Origin: Schizophyllum amplum
Taxonomy: Eukaryota > Basidiomycota > Agaricomycetes > Agaricales > Schizophyllaceae
Assembly (NCBI GenBank): GCA_007026445.1
Contig: VDMD01000122.1
Coordinates: forward strand, 1-64,000
Direction: 5' to 3'
DNA: 64,000 nt
Translations under genes and position numbers: made by a program
Part shown: positions 46,910-60,468 of the stretch, piece by piece
Layout: the number at the start of each line of letters is the position of its first letter
How positions within the stretch are numbered: position 1 is the stretch's first letter
The notes under the pieces: generated by a model
Told to the model about the DNA's origin: nothing
Database searches by the model: none
The model's input: the letters and a program-made list of their open reading frames with translations, nothing else

Positions 46910-48938
46910 ATGTCAGCAACTCAAAAGTGGAGGAAGTTCACCTCGGATCTACTGGCGCTCATTCCTGTCTACCTCGAATTGTCCAAGGAAGAGCAACTAT
47001 ACAGCGGTCACTTTCTCTAGTCCATACTATGCAGCGACACGACCCTTTCCGCGCCCTCAAAATATCGCCTCTCGCTATCGGACCTGGCTTTCGCCTTACG
47101 TTGCCCCTCGACACTAGCTCGAACCGTCCGCCGTCCGCCTGCTGCGATGCTTACGTGGCGCTTCTTCTCTACACTATCACTCGGAAGTTCGGTGCGGATG
47201 ACTGCCAACTGAACCCAGAGCGCCGGACGCACTGGGAGACGCATTTGCTACCAGCTTGGCCGGCAGCCTGGCGCTGGGTGGCGTTCTTCCATCCGAGGTC
47301 TGGCAACGTGGCCATCGTCGGCGAATACAACATTTTAGGTGACTTCCAGACGTTCTACAAAGCAACTTGCGACATGGAAGCCGGTCGCAGGCTTGTGATG
47401 GATACGGACGAGGCGCTTCCGCTGCTGCTGGACCTGTGGCTCAACTACTTCGAGTACATTCCGAACAGCTCCTCGCTGACATGCGACTGGACGATGCACC
47501 TCCACAACGACTACTACTTCGCTAAGACCATCGCGCGCTTGCGAGAACATGTCCCCAGACCGCAAAGCGTACACCTCGCCGGAAAGCGCATCATCGATGG
47601 CCTCGTCGCCGCTGCGGGCAGCAGCCTGCGCAAACTGTACAGAAAAGCGATATCCGAACGACTTCTTCGCATTGTCGCCAGGCAGTGCGTTCCAGCCGGC
47701 AAGGTTGTGCAGGATGCCATCCGCACCGTCTTTGAGCTCGTCCAGCTTTGCAATGACCTGCGGTTCGACGACTGTCCTAGGGATGTCGTCTACGCCGTCG
47801 TGAAGGCCTGGCAAGACACGGCAGATCTTGTCGACGGCGAGTCGATGGCCCTCTTATGCCTGCAGCTGCTTGCGCTGTTCCACGTTACCTGTGCCTCCGA
47901 CCATCGCTATCTCGCCTGGTGTGTACGCGCGGGCAGCGTGACCGCCGTTCTTCGACTTGTTCGGGGCCCGAGCTGGCGGGACGGGGACGGGAACGAAGCT
48001 GTAACTATACGCCTCATACGCTGGATGCGTGCTCAGATGGTTCATCGGGACTTCCTCCGCGTCATTCGGCGCCACGCCGGCTCCGCCATGGTGGTGCAAA
48101 GCGACGATCCTCCTTACGTTCAGAACTTTATCGTTGAGTATGGAGAGTGCATCCAAGAGCTTGACGCGGTCGATGCCTGGATGAAGACATATCCATGCCT
48201 GAACAGATCTGTGAGTATGGATATGTCGAGTCGCATCCTGATTCTCATTGCATCTGTTGTGCACCTCGAAGATGGCTACGTGGACCGAGCACAAGAGGAA
48301 ATGCGTTTGTGGTATGGCATACTACTGCTCAAAGGAGTGTCAAATCCAGCACTGGCCGATTCACAGACACGTCTGTTCCAGATACCGCAATTTAACCCGT
48401 ATGTCTTCTCGCCCCTTCATCGTCTCCAGGAATGAATAACAGTGTGTGTGCAGCGAGGGGTCTCTGCGTCCCTTCCTACAGATATATCAGCATGCTTGCA
48501 AGCAGACGCGTCACTCAGGCAAGCCAGGAAGTTATTGCGAGAGTTGCAGCACTACAAGCCCTTCCTGAATTCGACGCATCGGCGGATCATGTCGTCCTTG
48601 TACTCGTCAACTTCGCCGCGCTCAACAGCATAGCAAATCACGATTCGCCCCTGGACGGCCTCGCTCCAATTGAAGTCTCGCTGATACTAGCCTCTAAAAC
48701 CGACTCCTCTTCTATACCCATCACAGACGACGGATGGATGATAGGTCCGCGCGAGGGAATCGTGCGCGCTGAGCTCCCTCAGGGCGCAGGTGACGCCACG
48801 ACCCAGTTCTGCGGTCGATTTCGCCTCCTGGAGCCCGGGACGGACGGAATCGGTACTGGTGTCGATCTCAGCACACATACGTTCCCAGAAACGACTTCTC
48901 CGGGAGATACGACGGATGCGGAGCCATGCGGCGGTTGA
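46910..48938 (+). CDS. MYND zinc-finger protein (reading frame interrupted)
   Basis: Basidiomycete-type protein with a long helical N-terminal region and a MYND finger, probably a protein-interaction module. ATG 46910 gives MSATQKWRKFTSDLLALIPV, then YLELSKEEQLYSGHF; then the frame slips near 47015 (a missing base in a CC) to LVHTMQRHDPFRALKISP. It continues open for about 390 codons (HETHLLPAWPAAW-like region, DEALPLLLDLWLNYFEYIPN, ARLREHVPRPQSVHLAGKRI). The finger lies at 48240-48390: HCICC in one frame, then WTEHKRKCVCGMAYYCSKEC and QIQHWPIHRHVC in another. The join needs either the intron 48211-48271 (GTGAGT...AAG), which would lose the first Cys pair, or two small indels. The C-terminal part (DHVVLVLVNFAALNSIANHD) is in a third frame; its end is uncertain. 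It is either a sequence-error-ridden intact gene or a decaying one. Confidence 0.6.
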
Positions 48939-49475
48939 CCTGTGCTACCGAACTCGACATTTTGGATCCTTGAGGATGAGACAGGACATGCATAGTGTAT
49001 GTGCCTACGACGGCTGAGCGGCGACGCCGGGAGGATGTGTCACAACACACCGTCGAACTCTATCGGTCTATCATGTTGTCTTTCTGCAGTCGCGAGGACG
49101 CCGAACGTCAGGGACTTCCGGTTCAAAATAGCAGTTTTTCGCTCAATTTGAAGGCGGACTATCGCGTCTGATTTCTTGACTAGCATATATCAGTCGCTTA
49201 AGTTGTAGGGAAACATGTCTTGCATAAGGCAAACCCTTGAACTGCCCTCGATCCTTCCTTCCTTCCTTCGGCAAGTCGAACACCCCAGTTTGGGAACTTA
49301 GGTACATAATATCGCAATCGTCGGTTCACTGTCACGCGCTGGTCACGCGGATGGCGTTGAGGTGGCGCCGCGCGCGTCGCATTGTATTTTCACGTCGTCT
49401 TCTTCCTGAATTTACTGCATCTCTCACATATTGCCTATCTCCCCCTCCTCCTTCTCTTGGGCATCTTACCAAAGA
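48939..49475. other. Intergenic region upstream of the peroxiredoxin gene
   Basis: No supported gene. Contains a CCTT-rich tract (about 49250-49270) and a pyrimidine-rich run before the ATG at 49476. Confidence 0.45.
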
Positions 49476-51179
49476 ATGCCGCCCCGGAAAGCCGCCCCTG
49501 CAGGCGCTGATAGCGTCCCCCCTCGCCGCTCGTCGCGCAACGCGTCACAGGTGAAGGAGGACAAGCCTGCGCCTGTGAAGAAAGTATGTGTAGTATACTG
49601 TGGCATTCTGGATCTCATGTCAGAATTACGCTAATATTGCATGTCTTGCCCTGCTCGTAGCCCTCCTCGACCAAAGGCAGCAAGCGCACCGCAGAAGGCG
49701 AGGCGAGCACGCGCGAGGCGAAGAAGGTGTGGTGGCGCGAACTCCTTACTCAATTACGCCTATGTGGTAACACTTTGATGCAGGCCAAAGAAGAGAAGGA
49801 TGCGGAGACAGAGGACGTGGGGGACAAGGTGAGAATCGCTCCACATCTTGGTTGGGTTCCGATCCTGCATTGTCCCCTCCTCATAGCGTCCGCGCTGCAA
49901 TATTTCACCCTTCATAATTATCTCCGCGTGCTTGCCCCACCTCTTCTCATACTGTTGATCTTGCCGTCCTCTCCGCGTCAAATCAGTGCTTACCCTTTGC
50001 ACGTTATTTTAGCCTGCCCCCATCGATATTGGCGGCAACCTGCCTTCCTTGACTCTCAAGAATGAGAAGGACGAGGACGTGGATGTCGGCGCCCTCGCCG
50101 CACAAAAAGGGCTCGTGCTATTTCTGGTCCCCAAGGCGGATACGCGTGAGTGATCGATGCTGCTGTTCACTCACGACGTTTTACTGATTATGGATCTCCT
50201 CGCTCATCCTCCCTTTCCTTTGCTCGTATTCCGCGTCATTCCCTTCCTTGCCTCCGCTGTCTTCTGATCTGACTATCGCATATCTTAGCCGGCTGCACAA
50301 CGCAGGCTTGTGGCTTCCGAGACGTATACCCTGATTTCGAGAAGGAAGACTTCCAAGTGAGTTAGTGCACGCTTGTCTCCGTGGCCATAGCGTGCCTCCC
50401 TTGCGCATGCTAGGGTGAATATATGCGCACGACTAACGCATTGGACAGGTGTACTGCGTCAGCGCAGACAAACCGGCCGCTCAGGCGAAGTGGCAAGCAA
50501 AGGTAAATGCTATTTGCGCTCCGTGCCTACCGCCTGTATCTACTTTACATGATCATCAACGCCTGTATTCATCACTTTTCACATCGCGCGCCCCATTTTC
50601 AGTCTCCCTGTGCATGGTACATCCTATCGACAACACATACATTCCGAACATCGTAATCTCGCCTTCTCCCATCCTGACATCGCTCGGTCTTATTCGCTGA
50701 CCACCTTTCCAGAAAACCCTGCCTTATCCCCTGCTTTCGGACCCCGGACGCAACCTCATTAGCGCGCTCGGTGCTGGGAAGGCCGGAAAGACGGCTAGAA
50801 GCCACTTCGTTTTCGAGAAGGGCGGAAAGGTGTGTGACCACTTTCAATTCCGTCTCTCCTACATTCTGGTGCATTCCTCTGTTTCTCCGCTCATCCTCGC
50901 GCGTTTTGTCTGCTTTTATGTATACCCTGATCGCGTCTGTCCCTGCGATTGCTCTTCCCCTTCACCCCCTTCTCGCGACGAACTCTCACTCATCTATATC
51001 GCTTGCAGCTCCTGGACAAAAAGATGCCTGTCAAGCCTGCGGACAGCCCGCGGTTGGCGCTCGAGTTTGTGCGCTCGCTGAAGGCGCAGGGCGGCGTGAA
51101 GGACGGCGGGGAGGCTGATATGGCGAAGGCGAGCGAGGATGGCGGAAAAGACGAGAACACCTCCACTGCAGAAGCCTAG
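49476..51179 (+). CDS. Nuclear-type peroxiredoxin (Dot5/BCP, PrxQ family)
   Basis: Thiol peroxidase that reduces hydroperoxides through a peroxidatic Cys and a resolving Cys five residues on: DTPGCTTQACGFRDVYPDFE (CxxxxC; assembled over the intron ending at 50288). Following elements: VYCVSADKPAAQAKWQAK, TLPYPLLSDPGRNLISALGA and SHFVFEKGGKLLDKKMPVKP. The N-terminal extension of about 90 residues is Lys/Pro-rich (MPPRKAAPAGADSVPPRRSS, then KGSKRTAEGE and REAKKAK), a likely bipartite nuclear signal as in yeast Dot5. The acidic C-tail (DGGKDENTSTAEA) is unusual in length. Eight exons with introns of about 50-200 nt. Confidence 0.92.
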
Positions 51180-51980
51180 CGAGACAGGAATATCTTGTGA
51201 CTCGAGCTCAAGAGCTCTTCCAGCAAGAGGGTCATGCGACTCCGAAACTGTATGTTGGTCTGACAGCCCGTACCACCTGTAGATGTCGAACAGCTATTTC
51301 CACAGTAGACATCCGTCAGTGACAGGATCATGACGACCTGCGAACTTCACGATAGAACGGGAGGTTGTGGACATCGTACTGTCAAAGATATGTCAAACGG
51401 GCCGCGTTGCTTGCAATTGTTGTGACTTGTAGGTGCTGTGGACATTTGGTCCCGCAAGTTCCGGATCCGCTTGCACACCCACCGGTCGTTCAATTTCTGT
51501 CATCAGTATCTGTTGCCAAGGCTTTCTAAATCGCTGAATGCAATACATGCAGGCTACAGGCCGCCTTCGACCGACGCCAGGCTGTTGGGCGCATGTCCTC
51601 CTCGAGGCAAGCCCACCCTCGGACGATGTGTCTGACTTCAACAAGCACTCCTCCCAAATGCGAACGTGAGAAGGTCATTAGAAAGACTAAGAAAACAATG
51701 CGTGCGTGCGAGGAAGTCCTGATACATGTGCGTAGTCACCAGCGAGCGATAAATATGTACATACAGAGGAAGGTCGTAAACCAATACGTCCGAGAACCGG
51801 ACAATAGGCAGTCATCACTATCGTAGCAGTAAGTAACAGAGCAGCAGTCCGTATCCGAAAGCGATGGTATACAAGGGGAGGCGAAGTCGTCTATACAGAC
51901 AGCGAACATACATATATGCAGATGTCGCGGAGGCGAGGAATTGGTAGACAATGCTGGAGAAGACTGTGTCCGTCGAACAA
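51180..51980. other. Convergent intergenic region, peroxiredoxin / myosin
   Basis: About 800 nt with no supported gene. Three-prime flanks of convergent genes. Confidence 0.5.
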
Positions 51981-54900
51981 CTACTTCCTCGGCGAGGTAT
52001 GTGGCGAGCCGAACGCCGAAGATGGACGGTCGAGGCGATTGCGCAGTCGCTCGTTCTCCCTTTCGAGACTAATGGTATAGGTCAGCGTCTGCATGGCATG
52101 TCGAAAGGCTTGCCTACTTCAGAGCTTTCTGTTGTAATCTGCCGCATCCCGCTCAGCCCGGCGCTTTGCCGACTGCAGACCATTCTCCTGTGTATGCTGC
52201 ACATGTCCGTCAGTATCAACACCCGACGGGGCTGCAGATACACGTACCAACTCGTCCGTCCGCCGCCGGAGTTCCTCGAGCTTCGACTCGTACGCCCGAC
52301 GCTCCTCCTCGAATTTGGCGCGCTGCCGCTCCACTTCCGCGGCCGCAAACTTGTTGTCGCGAACAGAGCGCTGATTGCCCGCCTTGCCACTAAGCTGACT
52401 CGTAAGCTCCTCAATTCTGCTGTCGGCCCGTCGGGAGATCGTCGCTGGCCGACTAGAGCTCGCATACGACTTTGTCTCGAGGTCGACGATGCGCACGTTG
52501 AGCTCCTTGACCTGCTTCTCCAGGTGCGCCTGCGCACATATCAGCGAAACAGAACGGATAAAGACTACAACAACGCACGTTGAGCCTGTCCAGCTCCGAG
52601 TTCTCTACACGAGTCTTGCCGAGCTCGACCTGACACTCGTTGGCGTACGCCTCAGCGCGCTTCATGCGCTCAAACGCGCTCGTGACGCGATCCTCTTGCT
52701 CCTCCACTGCACGCTCCAAATCTTGCTTCTTCAGCATCAGACGCTGCACCTCGGTATCGCTCGGGTCCACGTGGTCCAGTCGGATCTCCTCAAGCTCGGC
52801 TTGCAGCGCGCGACGTGCCTTCTGCAGGAGCGCACGATCCGCTTCTGCATCGTCGAGCACACCACGGAGCTCGCGCACTTGCGAATGCAGCGCCACTATC
52901 TGCGACTGTTGCTCCGCCTGAGCAGCGACGGAGGATTCGTACGCCTTCGTAACGTCAGAGATCTTCGTCTCCATACGCTCCTTCTCCTTCTTCCACCCGC
53001 CGCTGTTATAGACCTCGTCGTCGAAGCGCAGTTGCAGCTCGTCGTAATCGGATCGGATCTTGTGATTCTCCTCACGGAGTCGACTGAGGGCATCGCGCTG
53101 CGACTGCAACTCTTCGCTCAATTGTGAGAGTTCGGCTGTATCGTTCGAGCCCGTCAGCATTGACACACAACACTGAGGGATGCGACGTACCCTGATACTT
53201 CTTACGAGTCTGGTCTGCGTTGAAGTCACGCTCAGCGAGGTCTTTCTGGTGCTGCTCCCGCTCATCCTCAAGCTCGTCGGTGAGCTGTTGTCTGAGGAGT
53301 TCGAGGTCCGAAGACTCCCGTCCCTCGTCTTCCAGCTTCCCTTCGAGCTCAGCTACACGGCGCTCAGCAGACTTGACACGTTTCTGTATGCTCTTGTGCT
53401 CTGACTCAAGTGTAGAGTGCGCCTTCTCGAGATCCGAAAGTTGTCTCTTCACTGTATGCACATTAGAGGGAGAGAGTGCGCCCATAGCTAAAACGCACCA
53501 TGAGCTTCAGCGCGTGCCGCTTTCGCCCTCGCAATCTCGGTAGCTTCAAGTTTCTGTTGGTACGATTGCTCGTTGGCCTTGTAGCCCTCGATGGCCGTGC
53601 GCAGTTCTGACCGAGTGATGAGCATGATTTGCTGACGACAAGAGGAAGAGGCTACCTGAAACGGCCGCCGACGAAGACGACGATGTTATGGCCTCCTCTT
53701 GCAACTTCTGCTGGAGTTGCCGCTTCAGGTCTGGACAGAGGGTGAGTCACCCGGAAGACAAGACAGCTTACACGACGTACTTGCGGCTTCGGTCTGTGCG
53801 AGTTGGTTCTGTTCTTCCAACTGAAGGATATCGGCCTGCAGCTGCTTCTTGGCTTGAGACAATTCCCGAACTTGGCCTTTCTGCAGCTCAACCTCGCTTT
53901 GAGCACTACGTTGCTGAACGAGCTGCATCCGGGATGAGCACCGGTCATGATGGAGCAGTAGATAAACTTACGAGAGCTTTCCTAGACTCTTCGAGCCTGG
54001 TGTAGTTCTCACGCTCCTCCGTGATGGCGTGCTGGAACTTCGACCACATCGCCTGTATGCCGTCGACCTGGGCTGCTTCAGCGACACGGCGCGCTTCAGC
54101 CTCTTCCGCAAGTAACTCTGTCAAACGCGCGTTCTCCTTCGCCAGACGGTGCTTGTACTGCTGCAAGAACTGTTTAGATCCATCGCTGTTCTCGAGCTCC
54201 GCCGTCATCTCCCGGATGGAAGACTCAAGGTGCTGCCGCACACGCTCCTGAGCGGCCATTTGCAGCTCAAGAACCTGGACCTGCTGCTTGAGGGCGTTTA
54301 CTTGCCGCTCAGATATCTGTGGAGCATCCGGACGGGAATTGGTGCGCATACGACCGAGGTGATTGGCGTCTGAGCCACGCTTGCTGGGCGAAACATTTGA
54401 CATTCGTCGGAAGTCGTTGCCAGAGGCGCTGGAGCGTGATTTGCGGGGGACGCGAAGGTGTGTTGGCAAGCTCGTCATCAATAGCCTGCAGCTCGCGAAT
54501 GAGGCGCGACTGGAAGGAGGGATCTGAAGGAGCAGTGTTCAAGACCAGGTCGCGTATCTCTGCGTGCTGCCGCTCTATCCGTTCGCGTATCCGATTGGCA
54601 GTGGCACTCGCGGCTTCCGACTCATCAAGTTGACCTTGGAGCTCGGCGATCTTCGTCTCGTACTGACGCTGTACCTTGGCCATGGAGTTGGGCGCGATAG
54701 TCTCGTCTGCCAGACGCTCGAGCTCCTTCTCGAGGGCGTCCTTCGACCGCTGCACAAGTTTAACCTGCTCTGCGAATTCCTCCGCGCGTGCCTGCGTGTT
54801 GTGCAACTCGTTCTGCAGACGCCGAGCTTGTAGCTCAGCGATGTCCTTCGCCTTGCGCTCCTTCTCGAAGTCAGCAATTGCCTTCACAGCGCGCTCCTCC

Positions 54901-57900
54901 TGGGCCCTGCTGGTCTTGTCGCGGGTGCGCAGCTCCAACCGCTCCCTTTCCGTCTCGCGCTGCATATCCTCGGCCTCATGCATAAGACGGCTCTTCGCCT
55001 TCTCCAAGGATCGGATGTACGCCTGATTCTTCTGCAATTCCAGCTGAGCATCGGCAAGTTGACGGTCGGTGACGCGCTTGGCCTCTTCGAGTACGTGAAC
55101 GTGCTCGACGATGGTCTTGTCCTGCTTGGACTCGAGTTGCTTGACCTCCCATTCACGAGCCTTCAGATCGTCTAGCGCTTTCTTCAGCTCGCGCTCGAGC
55201 TTGACGTTATGATCCTTGACCCGGATAAGCTCGGCTTTCTGGCTGGCTAGTCGTTGCTCGAGATTGGTGCGTCTGGAAGTTTCGGTCTCCAACTCCTTCT
55301 TGCTGGATTCGAGTTGACGCATGACGGCGCCTTTGTCGCGCTCCATCTGGATGACTAACTCGTCGAAGTCGAGATATTTAGCCTGCGCTGCAGCAAGTTG
55401 TCGTTCCAGAGTCTGGATTAACATGAGTAAAGCTTCGTAGAAGGAGGGATATGGTCACGAACCTCCTTGGCCTTCTGCGCAGCCGCAAGAGAGTCTTCCG
55501 ATTCGCTCTGCCGAGAGCGCAGGGACTGCAACTCGGACTCCATGGCTCGCTTCGCCTTCTCCGTGTCTGACAGCGACGTCTGAGACTTCGTCAACTGTGT
55601 TTGGGCCGTGCGCTCGCGTTCTAGTAGGGATGCGTAGGTGTTCTCTAACGACTGGTGTTCCCGACTGACGTGCTCAAGCTCGGACTTGAGTTTGCCTTGC
55701 AGTTCTAGAGCCGTCCGACGAGCGTCAGTAACCTCAGCCTCCATCTGCGAGACCTGGGACCGTAAGCTTGCAACCTCCTGCTCCAGGCTCTTCTCGGCTT
55801 CATCGCGGCGCGTCTCTTCGCTAGTCTTGGCATTCAGGACCGTGCGAAGGTCGTCGAGCTCCGCTTGCAGCTTGGCTTGAGCGGCAACGCCGCGATTGCG
55901 ATCTTGACGCTCGGCGTTCAGCTCGGCAGCAAGTGTGTCGATGTCGCTCTTCAAGTCGATGATTTCCTTCGCAGCTTGCTTTGCGGCGACCGAAGAAGCG
56001 TCGAGTTCATCGGTAAGTCTGGCGATACGCTCTTCCTTGCGCTGGATCATAGTAGAGTACTCGTTGGCAGTCCGAGCCATCTCCGCAAGCTGTTCCTTCG
56101 CTTGCCGGGCCTCATCCTCAAGAGTATCTGCCTTATCCTTGAGAAGTTCTCTGGGATCAAGGTCGTCAGAAGGTAAGCCATGACATGTGTCGGTGCCACG
56201 TACCTGTTGCGGGCTTCAACATTCAACTTGCCCTCCATCTCCTTGAAGTGCACGTCCGAACGATCCTTCACCCTCTCCAGATCCTCCTCACGTTGCATGG
56301 CCAGGTTCTTCAGCTCCTCACTGACCTTCCTCAGCTCTTCCATATCCGCCTGCAGTGCGTCCAGCTCCTCTGTCGCGCCATTCAACTGACCCGTCAGCTC
56401 GTCCTCTCGGGCAGCCCATTCCTTCTGCTCGCTCTCCAGACGCACAAGATGCTCCGCGGCCTGGTCGAACATCTCCCGCATCGCCTCGTACTTCTCCTCG
56501 CTCTCCTTCTGCAGCTTCATGACGCGGTCGAGCTGCGAGTCGAGCGTATCGAGATCGCCCTGCAGCGCGAGAACCTCCTCTTCGAGCTCTGCTTCGTGCT
56601 TCTTGCTGCGCTCGAGGAGGCTGTCCTTGTCCATAGCCAGGGCGCGTTCTGCCTCCAAAGCGTCCTCAACCTTTCGCTTGTCCGCTTCGAGGGACATCTT
56701 GAGGTTCTGGAGAGCCTCGCGCTCCTGCTTGTCACGCTCCGCACGTTCCTTGATCAGAAGGATTTCGGCCTCCTTCCGACGCAGCTCCTCGTCGTTTCTG
56801 GTCGCCGCCAGCAACGGACGGACCTGCAGGGCGTCAGTATTACTATAGTAAGAGACTAGAGTCGCATACCTTGGTATACAGCTGCCACCATGGCCAGTCT
56901 CGAAGTTCACCATACACGCGCGCATTCCGCTGAATTGTCCGAATGGCAACCGCGCGGTTCAAGATCTTGCGCATTTGCCGTCTCGCCGTCCACCGACGCG
57001 ACGCAGCCTGCAAACGCGAAAATATGTCGAACAGCAACAGATCGCGACGCTCCTCCAGCTCCGCCAAAACTCCGGCCTTGAAAAAGATCTTGGATGTGCC
57101 GATCTTGAAGATAGCCTCGTCCAACTCGAGAGTTTTCACCATCCGCCTACATGCCTCGCGTCCGTCCATGTATCCGCGGGGAATGATGCCTGGCGTCAGG
57201 AGCTCATATCGCTGGCGGAACTCCACGAACGGCAAGCGGTTCGGATATCCCAGACGGGCGATACGGATACCCTCGAGAACACCGTTGCAACGCAGCTGGT
57301 CGAGCACGAGCGGCACATCCACACGCCCTGGCTTCTTGTGCGCATTCGGAACGATGCACCGCACGAAGTGTGGCTGCGTCGCTTGCAGCTGGGCCATAAG
57401 ACTCGCCAACTGCTCGCGATGCCGCTGACCGACAGTACGGAAGGCGCCCTTCTTGAGCCCGCGCTTCTTGCCGACGGTAGCGCCAGAAGACGTGTAGTCA
57501 GCGAAGAGCGACGCGACGTAGCGCTCGGAGGACTGCGCAAGCACGCGGGTCAGGTGGTCGTTGAGCGGATCCTTGTTCTTCTCCAGCCAGCCGTCCGTCC
57601 GGTACTCGACCTTCGCCGCATAGTGCTGAATGATAAAGCCCTGTTCGAAGCGGGATGCTCGTACTTGTGGCGACCGGGGTGAGCTTCCTCATGTCGTGGC
57701 ACCGGCCCTGCCCACATCGTGTTGAGCTTGTTCGTGAATGTGAGGTCCGTCGCCTTTGGCATGATACACTCTTCGTCGAGACAACTGAGGATGCCGATCA
57801 CGTTGCCGCTCGCTTCGATGAGGTCGATGGTCGGTTGCAGGTCCAGGCCAAAGTTGACGTAGTCCCACTTGATCCCCTCGCGCGCGTATTCCTCCTGCTC

Positions 57901-59730
57901 CAGGACGAACATGTGGTGGTTGAAGAACTGCTGCAGCTTCTCATTCGTGTAATTGATCAGAAGCTGCTCGTATGCGTTGACCTCGAAGATCTCGAAGCCG
58001 GCGATGTCCAGCACACCAATGAATGTAGACTTGGAGGATGGACGATCGAGAGCCTGGTTGATGCGTTCGACCAATGCGCCAAAGGATTTCTCGTATAGGG
58101 TTTTGCAAAGAGCGGACAGCTCGTCACACGCTTGCTGTCGCGTGCGTGCCTGCGATACCCATTCATGGCCAGCACGGGCTAGGGGCTTGAGAACGGCCTT
58201 CTTGAACTCGTCAACAGGTAGACCGAGGAGGTAGCATACGCGCTCCGCCTGGGCGTGATGCGGCATGGTCGCGTCGTCGTCGCGCGTAGCGGAGATCACA
58301 ATGTTGCCGATGTGAAGCACGGCAGCAACAATGCGGAATAGGTCGATCTGCTCTTGAGGCGAAAAGCCGACAACTTCCAACGACGCCTGGTGGAACTGAG
58401 TATGTATAAGAGAACTCGTGATAGCTATACATACCTTGAGTGCGGTCCACTCCTCCTTATCGTCGACACCGTCTACCTCTCGTCTGCTCCGGTTCAGGTA
58501 CTCATAGTCCTCAACGTCGCCATCGAGAAGCAAGTCCTCTGCAGAACCGTTAGATCGGTCCTCAACACAAACACTGATACGCACTCTTGATAGAACCTCC
58601 GCCTGCCATTAGCATGTAAAACACATGGAAATTCCGCTCCGCCTCGCTTCTCACAACAACTCTGCTTTTCTCAAGTAGATACCAGTCGATGTTCGCGCCT
58701 GCGATGCTGCCATCTGGAGCGAAGGAGATGCGGATAAACTTGCCGAATCGACTCGAGTTGTTGTTCCGCTGCGTCTGCGCGTTGCCGAATGCTTCCAGGA
58801 CAGGATTGGCTTGCAGAATCTGGCGTTCAAGCAGGCCCAGACGACCCTTGGAAGTGAACCCCGACCCCGTCACCGAGGGCGAGGCTGTGTGTCCTCGCTT
58901 AGGGCGGGGGTGCTGCGCGGCAGGCCCGCGGCAGGCATGACACCACTGTACGAGTTGGAGTGCGTGAGAGTCGGGGAGCGCGAGTGCGACGGCATGTGCA
59001 CATCCGTGGCGATCGCGGCGAGGAACTGGATGACCTTCTTCGTCGTCTCCGTCTTGCCTGCGCCAGATTCGCCACTGTGATTGATCAGCTCACGTCCATG
59101 TCGCAAGCCGCGAAGACGTACGTGATCAGGATGCTCTGGTTCTCCCGTTCGTCGCCCATGTTGACCCATGCGCGTTCTGCGACGGCGAAGATGTGGGGTG
59201 GGTTCTCATCTCGGCGCTTGTTCCTGTACTGCTGGATGACCGCGTCGGAGTACAATGGCAGGTGTTGGTACGGATTTACTGCAACAAGAAAGAGGCCCGA
59301 ATACGTCTAGAAACGCGTCAACTTCGCGTCCTAAATGCTCTGCAAGATCACGCACGTAGATCGCGCCTGAGCCATATCGCAGGCGCAAGTTGTGCACCAC
59401 GCTCGCCTCGTTGAGGAACGTGAGATCGGCAATGTCTTCTGCGCGATCGAACTTGGGTGGATTCATCTTTGAAAGCGCGATGAGAGGGACATTGCGAAAC
59501 TACGCGACGCGTCAGTCATGTTCACCGGGTGTGGTACACATACGCACCTCTCCGCCTGCAGCCATGATAATCTCCGCAGTGTCTCCCTGCTCCTTGTTGA
59601 CCCATCCTGCTAGGTAGCCCTCCTTCTCATCGGGGACCCATACCCATTTCTTCTCGTTGAACTCCGCCTGAGCTGCTGCGGCGCGCGCGGCTTCAGCGCT
59701 CAAAGATGGTCGCGGCATAGGCGCGGGCAT
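51981..59730 (-). CDS. Class II myosin heavy chain
   Basis: Two-headed actin motor of the cytokinetic ring, roughly 2,200 residues by span. The first ATG (59730) gives [20 protein letters not shown], then [20 protein letters not shown] (SH3-like N-domain). Motor motifs: [21 protein letters not shown]-loop GESGAGKTE (spliced after SILIT, about 59065), switch [14 protein letters not shown] (about 58730-58760), switch [22 protein letters not shown] (about 57960-58015), and actin-binding [20 protein letters not shown], then [11 protein letters not shown] single degenerate IQ region ([20 protein letters not shown]) precedes about 1,400 residues of heptad coiled coil ([20 protein letters not shown] through [20 protein letters not shown]). 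It ends [20 protein letters not shown], then HTSPRK-stop, after a 49-nt intron with a CTGAC branch site. Two single-base breaks occur: GGG 57652-57654 (expected [16 protein letters not shown]) and TT 52132-52133. Probably sequence errors. No IQ/DIL/tail domain of class V is present. Confidence 0.93.
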
Positions 59731-60468
59731 GGTTGGAGGCCGCTCGTTACGCCAACGATGGATATTCTGGCCCAATAACTATCAGAATCGTTGCCGTTGA
59801 ACCTCCCGCCTTTACGGTTTCCACCGCGCGCGTAGTGGCAAGAGACAAGTCGAACCTTACCAAATCAGGTAATTGAACCAAACAACATCACGCCGCAAAC
59901 AAAGGCGATGTGGAGAACAGCTCTCTTTCTTTATTGTGGCCGTGTAGGCAGTCACCAAGGCGATATTTACTGGAGGGGAATACCAGTCAGACTCCAGCAA
60001 GTTTCCCCAACCTCGACATAGACCCACCTCCGAACGCACGTTTAGTCATTCATCCGTCTGAGGCTGGCGGCCTACTAGTAAGTGACTACCGGTGACCTCT
60101 CATTTCATTACCTGAATCCTCTTTCAGCGGACGACTGGACGACTTCGACGGGGATTCGAGCGGGCCCCGGGCTTCCTTGCTGTCTTTCGTACGTCCTCCA
60201 AGCCTGAGAAGGACCGATCGAGAGGAGGGGCGGCATCGAGGTTCCTGGGTTGGGCGCCTCTTGCGCCAGTCATCACGCTCAAGATCCACACGAGATGGCT
60301 TCGTTTCGCCTTCCGCCGATTCCGACATCGACAACGGCATCGACATTTGCCTCGACTTCCAAGAGCGACCACAAGATCCAGAATTCCGCAGTGTCTCTAC
60401 ATTGCATCCTATACATATATGCATTACAAAAATCGCAGAGAGCTCTACTGGACAAAAATATCAAGCAA
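59731..60468. other. Upstream region of myosin and 3' flank of the multi-TM gene
   Basis: No supported gene; the myosin promoter side occupies the left part. Plus-strand frames at 60177-60507 are Ser/Arg-rich with no family match. Confidence 0.45.

Noticed and set aside
48211..48271. Intron in the MYND gene accepted as the sole explanation of the frame change
   Set aside because: Donor is good, but the acceptor is AAG and splicing would discard the first Cys pair; left open as one of two explanations.
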